DNA of 64,000 nucleotides, taken from positions 114,491-178,490 of the forward strand of contig JANQSF010000006.1 of NCBI GenBank assembly GCA_028284155.1, read 5' to 3'. Made by a program: the position numbers and the translations under genes. Below are positions 1 to 9,500 of the stretch, in pieces. The stretch's first letter is position 1. Every line of letters starts with the position of its first letter. Below the pieces are notes generated by a model. That model saw only the letters and a program-made list of their open reading frames with translations. It was not told the DNA's origin and searched no databases. Origin of the DNA: Phycisphaeraceae bacterium (GTDB taxonomy: Bacteria > Planctomycetota > Phycisphaerae > Phycisphaerales > Phycisphaeraceae).

Positions 1-173
1 ACGTGACCACGCGGCTGTTCGAGTTCGAGGGCAGCGGCGCCGCGACGTTCAACATCACGGTTACCCGCACACTGCCCGGCGGCATCCCGCAAGTGCTGGA
101 CGGTTTCGACGGCATGCTCGACGCGGACATGCCGGTGTTTACTCGCACAGTGAACGTGCCAGTCTCGCCGTAA
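1..173 (+). CDS. C-terminal end of a hypothetical protein (5' end outside window)
   Basis: An open frame enters from the left edge (codons in phase with position 3) and ends at a TAA at 171-173. About 56 residues are visible. They are rich in Thr, Val, Gly and Phe and read like the last beta strands of an extracellular or beta-sandwich domain, but no family can be recognised. It converges on the glycosyltransferase gene, whose stop lies 38 bp further on. The reading frame is short, so it is called mainly because it is open to the edge and fills otherwise unexplained sequence. Confidence 0.45.
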   Translation, partial: VTTRLFEFEGSGAATFNITVTRTLPGGIPQVLDGFDGMLDADMPVFTRTVNVPVSP

Positions 174-211
174 TCGAAGCAGTGCCGGACTTGATGGCGT
201 GACCAACCAAC

Positions 212-1138
212 TCAGCCGCGCAGGTATCCCCAGTATTGCGCGGCCTCAACCATCGACTTGTAGTACGCCTCTGTCGGCCAAGGTCGCCATCGTACGATCG
301 CGCGTACGGCGCGGCGGATCATCTCCCGCCAAGCCCACCAAGCCACGCCGAACCGTCCCGGCTCAGGCCGCCCGCGCGATCGCCGCCAATTCCGCCCGAT
401 CGCGACCTGCCACATGCGGACAAACCGCGCGCGAATGCGCCCCGCGGGGATGTAGTGTCTGACTTTCGCATCAGCCAACATCCAACCTCCGCCGCCGGCC
501 TTGAGCATCTCCCGCACGATCTCTACGTCTTCACCATTGAGTCGTTCCTTCCCAACCAGCCCCAACTCCGTGTCGTATCCACCGTCGGGTATCGCTGAAC
601 GCAACAACGCCATGTTCGCACCGCCCACGTGCGGCTTCTCCGCGTCCATGGGCTGGTCCTGTTCGAATCGATTGACGCCAAACACCTCTGGAAACAGGTC
701 TAACAACATGCGCTGACGCCGTGTCGGCTCCGACTCCAGCCACGGGTCGACAACGCCCGAGAGACACCCTGCATCGGCGTACTGCTTCGCACCGTCGACA
801 TAACCCTCAAGCCAACCGGGGTCCAGCAGCACGTCATCGTCCACAAAGAGCAGCCAATCGCCGTTTGCTTCCGTGACCAGCAGATTCAGTGCGTGACTCT
901 TGCCCTGTTCCCGTTCCAGCAAGTACCGAACTTTCACTTGACTATGTAGCTGCTTGTTCGCATCCACACCGTCTGCAAACTGCTGCACAACGGCAGCGGT
1001 CTCGTCGGTTGAGTTGTTATCGCAGACAAGCACTTCGAGTTCGACGTCGCCAGGAATGCGCAACGCCGTGATGGAGTCCAGCATTTGACGCAACAAGCCC
1101 GCCCGGTTCCAGGTCGCGATGGCAATGGACAGCTTCAT
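212..1138 (-). CDS. Family 2 glycosyltransferase
   Basis: A GT-A fold glycosyltransferase of about 308 residues. It opens with a typical GT2 nucleotide-binding strand (KLSIAIATWNR) and has DNNSTDET about 40 residues later. A DDDVLLDPGW segment carries the DXD-type metal site, and an NGEDVE segment towards the C terminus fits the catalytic-base region. No membrane-spanning stretch is obvious, so it probably acts at the cytoplasmic face of the inner membrane. It is the last gene of the leftward heptose block and may transfer the activated heptose made by its neighbours; acceptor and donor are inferred from context only. The ATG at 1138 fits the family start. A GTG at 1192 overlaps the stop of hddA and would add 18 residues that are not family-like. 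Confidence 0.88.
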   Translation of the reverse strand: MKLSIAIATWNRAGLLRQMLDSITALRIPGDVELEVLVCDNNSTDETAAVVQQFADGVDANKQLHSQVKVRYLLEREQGKSHALNLLVTEANGDWLLFVDDDVLLDPGWLEGYVDGAKQYADAGCLSGVVDPWLESEPTRRQRMLLDLFPEVFGVNRFEQDQPMDAEKPHVGGANMALLRSAIPDGGYDTELGLVGKERLNGEDVEIVREMLKAGGGGWMLADAKVRHYIPAGRIRARFVRMWQVAIGRNWRRSRGRPEPGRFGVAWWAWREMIRRAVRAIVRWRPWPTEAYYKSMVEAAQYWGYLRG

Positions 1139-1191
1139 GGAGTCAGACCGATCGCCAAGCCCGCGGCGGCCGTGCGTGTCGAACCGAGACA

Positions 1192-2196
1192 CTAATCCGT
1201 CGCTTCACCGCCGACGTATGAAACCCGCGAGCCGCCCACGTCGAATCGGAAGCGCACCTCTCGCAGGCCAAGCACCTCGCGCAGCCGTTGCTGTCGGGCT
1301 TGCTCGCAGTAAAACAGGAGGAAACCCGACCCGCCCGCCCCGAGCAGTTTTCCGCCAAGTGCGCCGTTTTGCACGGCCATGTTGTAGTACTCGTCAATCT
1401 GAGAACTGGAAATCCTGTCCGACAGCTCGCGTTTCAGCCGCCAGCCCTCGTCGAGGATTCGGCCGAAGTCGTCCAGGTTCTGTCGTGTCAGACTGTCACG
1501 CAGTTGACGTGCCAGGCTGGTCATCCGCCGCAGATTGGCCATGCCCTCGCCGTCGATCATGCGGTCGCGCTGGTGGCGGAGGATGTCACCGGCCTGACGT
1601 GTCTGCCCCAGGTAAAACATCATCAGGTTGCCTTCGAGCGTGCGAAACGTGTCCGGCGGAAGCCGGATCAATTCCACATCGACTCGGCCGGATGGGTCAA
1701 ACTGAATGAAGTTCAACCCGCCGTACGCCGCGGCGTACTGGTCCTGCTTGCCGATCGGCTCGTGAAGCCGATCGATTTCGAGTTGGCACGCTTCTGAGGC
1801 GAGTTGATCCTTGGTCGGGTACTGGTAGGCGCTGGCGTACAACGCGTGAAGCAGCCCAACAGTAAACGCGCTTGACGAACCCAACCCCGTGCCGGCTGGG
1901 ATGTCGGCGATGGAATTGATGTCCAGACCCGTCACGCCAAACTGCTGCAACGCCTCGCGCACGATCGGGTGCTGAATGTCCTCAACCCGATCGACCAATT
2001 CCGTCTTCGAGTACTTGACGAGCACCTTGTCCGGATCGAAAAACGGGTGGACAAAGACGTACATGTACTTGTCGATGGTCGTCGACAGCACGCAACCCGG
2101 CTCGCGTTGGTAAAACGCGGCAAGATCGCTGCCGCCGCCGGCGAAGCTGATGCGAAATGGCGTTTGCGTCCCGATCATGCCTTGAAAGCCGCTCAC
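1192..2196 (-). CDS. hddA: D-glycero-alpha-D-manno-heptose-7-phosphate kinase (GHMP kinase)
   Basis: A GHMP-superfamily kinase of 334 residues. The N terminus has the substrate-side motif FRISFAGGGSD, and the ATP-binding loop PAGTGLGSSSAF lies near residue 100. A Gly-rich C-terminal motif (KLLGAGGSGF) completes the family signature. HddA phosphorylates heptose-7-phosphate at C1 with alpha stereochemistry, giving the 1,7-bisphosphate. The neighbours support this assignment over galactokinase or mevalonate-type kinases: the next gene upstream fuses the phosphatase and nucleotidyltransferase for the following two steps, and gmhA is divergent nearby. The GTG at 2196 has a GGGAG about 11 nt upstream. 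An ATG at 2178 would align better with many relatives and cannot be excluded. Confidence 0.87.
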   Translation of the reverse strand: MSGFQGMIGTQTPFRISFAGGGSDLAAFYQREPGCVLSTTIDKYMYVFVHPFFDPDKVLVKYSKTELVDRVEDIQHPIVREALQQFGVTGLDINSIADIPAGTGLGSSSAFTVGLLHALYASAYQYPTKDQLASEACQLEIDRLHEPIGKQDQYAAAYGGLNFIQFDPSGRVDVELIRLPPDTFRTLEGNLMMFYLGQTRQAGDILRHQRDRMIDGEGMANLRRMTSLARQLRDSLTRQNLDDFGRILDEGWRLKRELSDRISSSQIDEYYNMAVQNGALGGKLLGAGGSGFLLFYCEQARQQRLREVLGLREVRFRFDVGGSRVSYVGGEATD

Positions 2197-2214
2197 GGCT
2201 TGGCGCGCTCCCTC

Positions 2215-3522
2215 TCACGCATCGTTGAGAACCCAATCGACCGCCGCGCTCACGTCGTCGGCCACGTGGTCGGGCGTCACGTCGACCTTGCCGTCCGCGC
2301 CGGCCGCGCCGGTACGCACCAAGATCGTCCGCAGGTCGGCCCGCCGCCCGCATTCGATATCGGTCGTCCGGTCGCCGATGATGAACGACCCAGCAGGATC
2401 GACGCCCAACTCAGCCACGCCGCGGTCGATCATGCCCGTGCCGGGCTTGCGGCACGCACAGTCGATCTTGTACTCCGATCGCTCGCCCTCGAACCCACGT
2501 TCGGGGTGGTGCGGGCAGAAGTAGATGCGATCCACGTACGCTCCCTGCTCGCCCAATAACGTTTCCATACGGGCGTGGATCGCGGCCAGGTCGTCGAAAG
2601 ACGCGAACCCCTTGGCGATGATGGGCTGATTCGTCACGACGACGGCCAGGTAATCGGACCGATTGACCCGCCGTATGGATTCGGCGGCGCCCGACAGCAA
2701 CTCAAACTGGTCCGGCCGACAGACCATCCCCTCCGCGTCTTTGTTCAGCACGCCGTCGCGATCGAAGAACACAGCCGGACGTCGATGCCGCCGGTTGAAC
2801 CGCTCGACGCGTCCGGTTTCGATGTCTTTGGCGACTTCCGCTAAGCGCTGCGGCGTGCCGACATCTTTGATGTACTGCGGCGTGTTGTAGGCGTGCAGCC
2901 GCTTGCCACCCTCGACCAATTTCGGAAACACGTCACGCCCGAAGTCGGCAAACGCGCCCGGCTCGACGTGCTGCAACAGGTCGCGTGACATGACGTACAT
3001 CGCCGCGCTGACCAGGTTGGGCAGGTACAGCCCGTCTTTCATTTCGCGTGGCTTGCGGTGAAACGCAGTCACAAGCCCCGAGTCTTCCGCCTCCAACAGG
3101 TCGCTGTCATGCGGGTGATCGTTTGGATGAACGACCAGCGTCGCCAAAGCGCCCGACGACGCATGGGCGTCGGTCAGGTGCGCCAGGTCCAGGTCGAGAA
3201 CCGTGTCGCCGTACAACACCAGAAACGACTCATCGAGCCTATCCGCCACCTCGCGGACCGCCCCGGCCGTCCCCAACGGCTCCGTCTCCTGGTGATAGTC
3301 GATCGCCAACCCGTAAGCCGAACCATCTCCAAAGTGCTGTCGGATCACGTCGCCCTTGTGACCGATGAGCAGCAGAACCCGCTCGACCCCCTCGCGTCGC
3401 GCCCAAGCGATCAGGTGTTCGAGGATCGGCCGACCGGCAATGGGCACCATCGGCTTGGGAACGTCGCGCGCCAACTCGCCCATGCGCTTGCCCGCTCCGC
3501 CTGCGAGGATGACCGCTTGCAT
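2215..3522 (-). CDS. Fusion of heptose-1-phosphate nucleotidyltransferase and heptose-bisphosphate phosphatase (HddC-GmhB)
   Basis: A two-domain enzyme of 435 residues. Residues 1 to about 240 are a sugar-phosphate nucleotidyltransferase: the start MQAVILAGGAGKRMGELARD is the NTP-binding loop, followed by PKPMVPIAGRPILEH and a VLYGDTVLDLD metal site. From about residue 250 a HAD phosphatase begins, with nucleophile motif FFDRDG (Asp254 and Asp256), then TNQP, then a zinc-type cluster CPHHPERG...CACRKP typical of GmhB, and IIGDRTTDIECG as the last HAD motif. The phosphatase removes the C7 phosphate of the heptose bisphosphate, and the transferase then adds GMP or AMP to C1. GDP is favoured because HddA is adjacent. 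The start follows the nucleotide-loop Met; the open frame upstream of it has no homology-like sequence. Confidence 0.87.
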   Translation of the reverse strand: MQAVILAGGAGKRMGELARDVPKPMVPIAGRPILEHLIAWARREGVERVLLLIGHKGDVIRQHFGDGSAYGLAIDYHQETEPLGTAGAVREVADRLDESFLVLYGDTVLDLDLAHLTDAHASSGALATLVVHPNDHPHDSDLLEAEDSGLVTAFHRKPREMKDGLYLPNLVSAAMYVMSRDLLQHVEPGAFADFGRDVFPKLVEGGKRLHAYNTPQYIKDVGTPQRLAEVAKDIETGRVERFNRRHRRPAVFFDRDGVLNKDAEGMVCRPDQFELLSGAAESIRRVNRSDYLAVVVTNQPIIAKGFASFDDLAAIHARMETLLGEQGAYVDRIYFCPHHPERGFEGERSEYKIDCACRKPGTGMIDRGVAELGVDPAGSFIIGDRTTDIECGRRADLRTILVRTGAAGADGKVDVTPDHVADDVSAAVDWVLNDA

Positions 3523-3723
3523 TTTCGTCGTATCCGAGGTCGTGGAGATCGAAGGGCCGCATTGTAGACCGCAATCGCGTGCTGAACCCCATGGCGGGCG
3601 GGCACGTAACATTGGCTACTATCGCTGCAATCCCGGAACGCCCAAGCCGTTCTGGAGTGGTCGGCCGCACCAGCCGATCTACCACAAAGCAGTCGAAGGA
3701 AGCCCGTCCCGAAGGTCCAGCCA
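3522..3723. promoter_or_regulatory. Shared upstream region between hddC-gmhB and gmhA
   Basis: About 200 bp separate two divergent start codons of the same pathway, so the promoters for both directions must lie here. A TACTAT hexamer near 3618 in the gmhA direction could be a -10 box with a leader of roughly 100 nt. No clear operator palindrome was found. Confidence 0.35.
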
Positions 3724-4331
3724 TGCCTCTAGCTCTCGAAGCAATCGATGCCTACTTGAACCGTCTGTGTGACACGATCGATCGACTCGACCGCGAGCAG
3801 ATCGACGACGTCGTCACGCTCTTCCGCGACGCGGCCGACGCCGGGCAGACCGTTTTCACGATGGGCAACGGCGGCAGCGGGTCGACCGCATCGCACATCG
3901 TTTGCGATCTGAACAAGGGGGCGTCGTACGACGCGGGTCGCGACAAGCGATTCAAGCTCGTCTGCCTGAACGACAACGTCGCTACAACGTTGGCCTACGG
4001 CAACGACGTCGGCTACGAGTCCATATTCGTCGAGCCGCTCAAGAATTTCATGAGCGCCGGTGACCTGGTGATCGGCATTTCCGGTAGTGGCAACTCGCCC
4101 AACGTCCTGCGCGCCGTCGAGTGGGCGAACGATCACGGCGGCGTGACGGTCGGCCTGACGGGCTACGGCGGCGGCAAACTCGGGCAGATCGCGCAGCACC
4201 ACCTGAACGTGCCGATCGACGACATGCAGATCGCCGAAGACCTGCACCTCGTGTTCGGCCACATCTTGCTGCGTGTGTTCTGCGACGAGGCGTCGGCGTC
4301 GCCCAGCGCCAAGCCGCAAGCGGCTTTATAA
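3723..4331 (+). CDS. gmhA: Phosphoheptose isomerase
   Basis: A SIS-domain protein of 202 residues that isomerises sedoheptulose-7-phosphate to heptose-7-phosphate, the first committed step of heptose synthesis. Diagnostic segments are FTMGNGGSGSTASH near residue 40, YESIFVEPL, and GISGSGNSPN, which binds the sugar phosphate. A late segment (AEDLHLVFGHIL) carries the conserved helix of the active site. It is divergent from hddC-gmhB across 200 bp and runs head to tail with the next gene at 10 bp. Its last residues (AKPQAAL) and stop are built from a short palindromic repeat shared with other gene ends in this window. An open frame extends upstream, but the ATG at 3723, preceded by GAAGG, gives the family length. 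Confidence 0.92.
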   Translation: MPLALEAIDAYLNRLCDTIDRLDREQIDDVVTLFRDAADAGQTVFTMGNGGSGSTASHIVCDLNKGASYDAGRDKRFKLVCLNDNVATTLAYGNDVGYESIFVEPLKNFMSAGDLVIGISGSGNSPNVLRAVEWANDHGGVTVGLTGYGGGKLGQIAQHHLNVPIDDMQIAEDLHLVFGHILLRVFCDEASASPSAKPQAAL

Positions 4332-4332
4332 T
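4327..4332 (+). promoter_or_regulatory. Candidate -10 box (TATAAT), possible leaderless start
   Basis: A perfect TATAAT overlaps the gmhA stop codon and ends 9 nt before the ATG at 4342. No Shine-Dalgarno is present between them. Transcription starting about 7 nt downstream would leave almost no leader. No recognisable -35 box lies at the usual distance. Confidence 0.4.
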
Positions 4333-4341
4333 CGCCGCACC

Positions 4342-5424
4342 ATGCACGACATCCCCACGCCCGCGCTGGTCATTGATTGGGAGATCGTTGACCGCAATAT
4401 CAAACGGCTGGCTGAGTACGCCGCACAACACGGCATCGGCGTTCGGCCGCACACCAAGACGCACAAGTCCGTCCTCATCGCCCAGATGCAGACGCAAGCC
4501 GGCGCGGTCGGTTTGACCGTCGCGAAGGTCGGCGAGGCGGAAGTCATGGCCGACGTGCACAGCGACCTGCTGTTGGCTTATCCGTGTGTCGACGCGGCGC
4601 GGTGCGAACGCGTCGCCGAACTTGCACACCGCACCATCCCGCACGTCGCCATCGATTCTGCACATGCCGCCGAGGCGTTGTCCACGGCGGCGCAGCGCGC
4701 CGACTCGACTATTGGAATTCTCGTCGATCTTGATGTCGGGAATGGACGGACCGGCGTGCAGACACCGCTGGCCGCGCGTGACCTGGCGTTGCATGTCGAA
4801 ACTTGCCCCGGCCTGCGCCTCGACGGCCTGATGGTCTATCCCGGCCACATCGGCAAGGCCATCGCCGATCAGGACGCCGCGTTGGCCGAGGTCGAATCAA
4901 CCATCGCTCACACGCTCAAGATTTGGAAGCGAAAGAAGCTGGCCGCGTCGATCGTCTCCGGCGGCTCGACGCCGACGGCGTTCACCTCGCACCTCGTCCC
5001 ATCATTGACCGAGTACCGCCCCGGCACGTACGTCTACAACGACATGAACTGCGTCCGGGGGGGTTTCGCGACGCTCGATGACTGCGCCGCACGCATCGTC
5101 TGCACGGTCGTCAGCAACGCCGTGCCGGGGCAGGTCATCATCGACGCGGGCGGCAAGACGCTGACCTACGACAAGTGCGGCCCCGCGCCCGATAGCGGGC
5201 ACGGCCACGTCGTCGAGTACTCCGAAGCGAAGATCACGAAACTGAGCGAAGAGCACGGGCAGGTCGATGTGACGAACTGCGAGCGAGCGCCCGAAATCGG
5301 CGAACGCGTGACGATCATCCCGAATCACATCTGCCCCTGTGTCAACCTGCAAGACCACATCTGGATCAAGGTGGACGAGACGCTCAAGCAAATGCCCGTC
5401 GACGCCCGAGGTATGCTCGTGTAA
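4342..5424 (+). CDS. D-threonine aldolase / D-serine dehydratase-like PLP enzyme
   Basis: A fold-type III PLP enzyme of 360 residues with an alanine-racemase-like N-terminal barrel and the C-terminal domain of the D-serine dehydratase-like family. The PLP lysine is predicted at Lys39 in PHTKTHK. The C-terminal HICPC (His329, Cys331) matches the metal site that distinguishes this family from alanine racemases. Members cleave D-threonine or related beta-hydroxy D-amino acids to glycine and an aldehyde, or deaminate D-serine; which reaction applies cannot be decided from sequence. It follows gmhA by 10 bp but has a good TATAAT of its own, so it may be transcribed separately. The ATG at 4342 gives the expected start IPTPALVID. 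Confidence 0.85.
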   Translation: MHDIPTPALVIDWEIVDRNIKRLAEYAAQHGIGVRPHTKTHKSVLIAQMQTQAGAVGLTVAKVGEAEVMADVHSDLLLAYPCVDAARCERVAELAHRTIPHVAIDSAHAAEALSTAAQRADSTIGILVDLDVGNGRTGVQTPLAARDLALHVETCPGLRLDGLMVYPGHIGKAIADQDAALAEVESTIAHTLKIWKRKKLAASIVSGGSTPTAFTSHLVPSLTEYRPGTYVYNDMNCVRGGFATLDDCAARIVCTVVSNAVPGQVIIDAGGKTLTYDKCGPAPDSGHGHVVEYSEAKITKLSEEHGQVDVTNCERAPEIGERVTIIPNHICPCVNLQDHIWIKVDETLKQMPVDARGMLV

Positions 5425-5459
5425 CACCGCGAGATGTTGCGGCGCCGCACTTCAACACC

Positions 5460-6398
5460 TCACGGCGTCGGCACGCTCACGATCGCCGTGTCTTTGATCG
5501 AGGCCGCCGGCACCGGTCGCTGCCGAACGCGTAGTTTGAGCGCGATACCTTTACCCTTGAGCTTGTACCCCTCGACGGTCGCCTTGTGCGCGTCGTCGAT
5601 CTTGAAGAGCGGCCGAAACTCCAGGTCCTTCAACTTCTCCAACCAGTCAGCCGCCTTGGCCACGTCCGGGTTGTCCGGCGCGGCCCGCCGGAGCGTCGAA
5701 CCGATCGCGTCCGTCGGGATCGGCAGTTCGCCCGCGAATACCTCGTGCAGCGCAAGCCGGGCTTTGCCGTTCTTCTGGAAGCGTAAGCCGAAACGCAACG
5801 AGAAAACCTGCTCGACACCGCCGTGGCGATACGCGAACGCCATCAGCATGCCGTCCGATTCGAGCTTGACCATGGGGTCGCCGACGCCGTTGGGCACGAC
5901 GTAGCCGCGTTGCTTCATCCACTCCTTATAACGCTGAATCATCAGCGCGTTCGCCTCGCGCTCGGTCAGGCTCATTTCGCGCACCCACTCGACCGTGCCG
6001 TCCGGCAGCGTCCGCTTTTTCACCCTAGCGTCGTCCGCATCGACGCCCCCACTGCCATTTGGCCGAAACCCATCAGGCGTCCCCGTGTTCACCTTGGCAG
6101 ACGCATCCAGCAGGTCCAGCAATCGCTGCTCAGCCCTTTGCGCGATTGCCTCACGCTCTTGCGGTGTCGTACTTTCGAGGAAGGCCTGATGCTCCTGCCA
6201 ATGCTGCGGTGTGGAGCGACTCAGCCAAATGACCACCCCCACCATCCCGACCCCGAGCAGCGCAACGACTAGCACGACGCGGACACACCACTTGCGCAAC
6301 CTCCGCCTCGGCCGCTTGTCCGCCCGTAGCCCCTCTTTTGATTGTGCAGGCACCTGGTCTGCGGACGGATAGTGCGCTGAATCGTGACGATTGGGCAT
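5460..6398 (-). CDS. Hypothetical single-pass membrane protein
   Basis: 312 residues with no recognised family. A very basic cytoplasmic stretch (about residues 25-38) is followed by one hydrophobic helix (about 39-62), so it is probably anchored in the inner membrane with the rest outside the cytoplasm. The first external part is rich in Glu, Gln and Arg and likely helical, and it is followed by a Gly/Asp linker and a mixed alpha/beta region. The ATG at 6398 is preceded by CCGGAGG with 6 nt spacing, which decides this start over an in-frame codon 24 nt upstream. It is the last gene of the leftward run and converges on the aldolase-like gene with a 35-bp gap. Confidence 0.6.
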   Translation of the reverse strand: MPNRHDSAHYPSADQVPAQSKEGLRADKRPRRRLRKWCVRVVLVVALLGVGMVGVVIWLSRSTPQHWQEHQAFLESTTPQEREAIAQRAEQRLLDLLDASAKVNTGTPDGFRPNGSGGVDADDARVKKRTLPDGTVEWVREMSLTEREANALMIQRYKEWMKQRGYVVPNGVGDPMVKLESDGMLMAFAYRHGGVEQVFSLRFGLRFQKNGKARLALHEVFAGELPIPTDAIGSTLRRAAPDNPDVAKAADWLEKLKDLEFRPLFKIDDAHKATVEGYKLKGKGIALKLRVRQRPVPAASIKDTAIVSVPTP

Positions 6399-6569
6399 GG
6401 TTTGCCTCCGGATTGGACCCATGCAAGTGTGTCAATCGGTCGACCCCGATGCGAACTTCGATTGGCCGATCCGCACCAGCCAATGCGAATCTGTGCCGGT
6501 TACGCAATCTCGGCAACAACCGCGCAGTGGCCCATAACCAGCCCAAGCAAGACGGTCCAGTCTGGGGAA

Positions 6570-9500
6570 TCACTGGCTGAGTTGATAGACCGCCCCGTCC
6601 GTACACGCGGCGTAGAGTCGGCCGAACGCCACGATGAGTCCGTCGCGTACCGGCCGGGCGGGCAGCGCGTGTGTGCCGAGATGCGAACCGTCGCGGGTTG
6701 AGTAGACGAGCAACTGCGAGCCGTCAGCCCCGCTGCTGCTTCGCGCAATGTAGAGCCTTTCACCGGCGACGACGAACGCGTCGGTTACCCGGCCGCCAGC
6801 GATCTTGCCTACCCAATCCGGTTGCTCGGGCAGCGTTCCGTCGGCCTTCAAGGTCACGCGGATCAGGCCGCCACGCAGCGTCTTCGACTTATTCGCCGAC
6901 GCTTCAATCGCATAAAGGGTCTTGCCGCCATCGGCCAGGCAGATCTTCGCGGCGTTGAGCTGCGCATAGTTCACACCGCCGGCGTCGTGTCGGCCGACGC
7001 CCGACTGACGCCGACTGAGCAGGCCGGCCGAACTGGCCGACCATATCCACGTCGCCGCATTAATGTCGCGCAACTCGTCCTTCGACGGGACGGAATGCCG
7101 CAACGCCCGGGCGCTGATCACGGCCGTCTCGATGTCGACGGTTTCGTCCGACTCGTACGTGGCCTTGAACGGCGTCACCCAAAGGCAGACGTTCTCGCCG
7201 TTGTGTACCAGCAGGTCGTTCACACGCCGGTTGCGCGTGCGGGCGCGGTACAGGTCTTTGTCTTCCAGCTTCCGCGTCGCGTCCGGGTCGGTCCACAGGC
7301 GTGTCTGCCAGACGATCCGCCCTTCTGCCGGGTCGAGTTTGTAGATTGAAATGCCGCCGTCGGTCGCGCTCTGACGACCGGCCGACACCACGACGCCGTC
7401 GCCATCGACCATCACCGAGCCGAACACCGGCCACGGCGATTCGAGTTGACTCTGCACGGTGATGCGTGTGTCGTTTCGGCCGGCCAGGAACTGCCAGACC
7501 AACTCGCCGTCCGACGCACGCAGGCAGTAGACCCAGCCGTCACGACTCCCAAACAGACAAAGCGCGTCGCCCTCGCCATGCAACACCGTCGGCGGCGAGT
7601 CGATGCGCGCCCAGGCTGTAAACGACCAAGCGACCTCACCGGACGACGGGTTAATCGCGTGAACCGCGTGCGCATCGGGAGCCGCGACAAACAGCTTGCC
7701 CGCCGCGGCTGTCGGGGCGCTGAGCAGGCCGACGATCTTCTCGTTGTCCTGCCAGTCCTGCGCAATCGGGCCGGTCGGCCAAGTCGCCAACACACGCCGC
7801 CAAGAGACCTTGAGGTCGCCCTTCACCGCCGTCCTGCTCGACGCCGAACGCCGCGCGTCGGCCAGGTGCATCGGCCAGTCATCAACTCGCGAAGCACCGG
7901 CCTTGACACCCTTCACCGTCCCGAACGCCGGCCCCTTCACCAACCGCTGGTCGTCCGACACAGGCTCGTCATGCGGTGTCGGTGACATCGCCAGGTAACC
8001 GTTGATGTATTCCGAACAGAGGCAGCCCAGCGGCGAGCCGTACAGCATGCCGTACGCGGGGAACAGCCCGACATCGCAGATCGTGCGCGTTTGGCCGCGC
8101 GTGATGTGGTCGCCCTTGTCGTTGATGAACGCGAGGCCGTACAGCGTGTATCCCGGCACACCCTTCAGGTCGGCGCACGACGCGTCAGCCTGACCCCAGC
8201 CGTACTTGCGCGTGAACTTACCGGTCTTGAAATCAAGCCCGAAGCCGCTCTGTTGGCCGACGATCACCTCGTCACCCTGCGCCATGACGATGCTGTAATG
8301 CCCACGTGCGTCGGCTCTCGGCGACGCCTCCCAAACCTTTGACCCATCCTTAGCGTCGAACCGAACGACCAGCGGCTCCTTGCCAAAGTTCGGCTTGTAC
8401 CCCTTCATCCCGAACGTCGCCGTGACGACACTATCGCGATGGTAGATCATGCGAAACAGCATCCGACCCTTCAGGGCCGTGTACTGCCATACCGGCTTGC
8501 CCGTCGCCGCGTCGAGCGCGACGATCCGGTCGGCCGGCGTCGCGTGCGATGCGCGGTTCTTGACCAGGTCGCGCTCCGCCGCCGCCACGTAAACCTTGCC
8601 ACCGCCGACCACCGCCCAGCCGATCGCCACCGCGCCGTCGATCGGCGTCTTCCAGAGCAGTTCGCCCGTGGCCGCGTCCGACAGGTAGGCCGTGTTGCCG
8701 TACGTCTGCAGCACCTTGCCGTCGAACACACGCACGACGAAGTGAATCTTGCGGACCGGGTCGTTCCACTTGTTCCAATCGTTCAACGGCGGCTGCTTCG
8801 GCCCATGCTCGAATCGCACCAGCGTCTTGCCCGTCTGCGCGTCGAGTGCCTGAAGATAGCCGCCCTCCTTCGGGTAGCAGTAAACCCGACCGTCCGATGC
8901 CGTCAGCGCGAAGCGCGGCGGCGTGTCGCCCCCGCCCGGCACGCCGTCGATCGTCCGCTTCCAACTCAGCAGGCCGTTGAACGCGTCGCGTGCGAACAGG
9001 TCGTTGCGGCGTTGTCGATTGAAACGCGACTCGGCGTCGTAGTTGATCGCCGTGTAGTAGACCCGACCGTCCGCCACGCGCAGGCCGACCTTCGACCCCG
9101 CGCCGTCCACACTCGTCGTCCCGGCGAGCCAACGCAGCGAGTGCGTCGGCGCGACTCGCTTGTCACTCGATGAAGGATTGCCGTCCGCCCCGTGGTCCCA
9201 ATGCCGCCACTCGTCCACATCACTTGGCAACGGCTCGACGTGCTTCTTCCACTGCCCGCCCTGTTTGAGCCACGCGACACCCGTCGGCGCGACGACGCGA
9301 CGGATCTCGTCCATCTTCGGGGCACGGTCGCCCAGTGCGTCGAGGTCGGCCACCAGCAGGTTGACCAGGTCGTTCGCATAAGGCAGTCGATCGTACGAGC
9401 GGACGAGTTGTAAGGACGCCATGCCGTAACGCCCCGCGGCGCGGATCGCCGATCGACTTGCCTTCAACCGCGCCGCGTCGTGCGTCAGGCCATGCACCAG

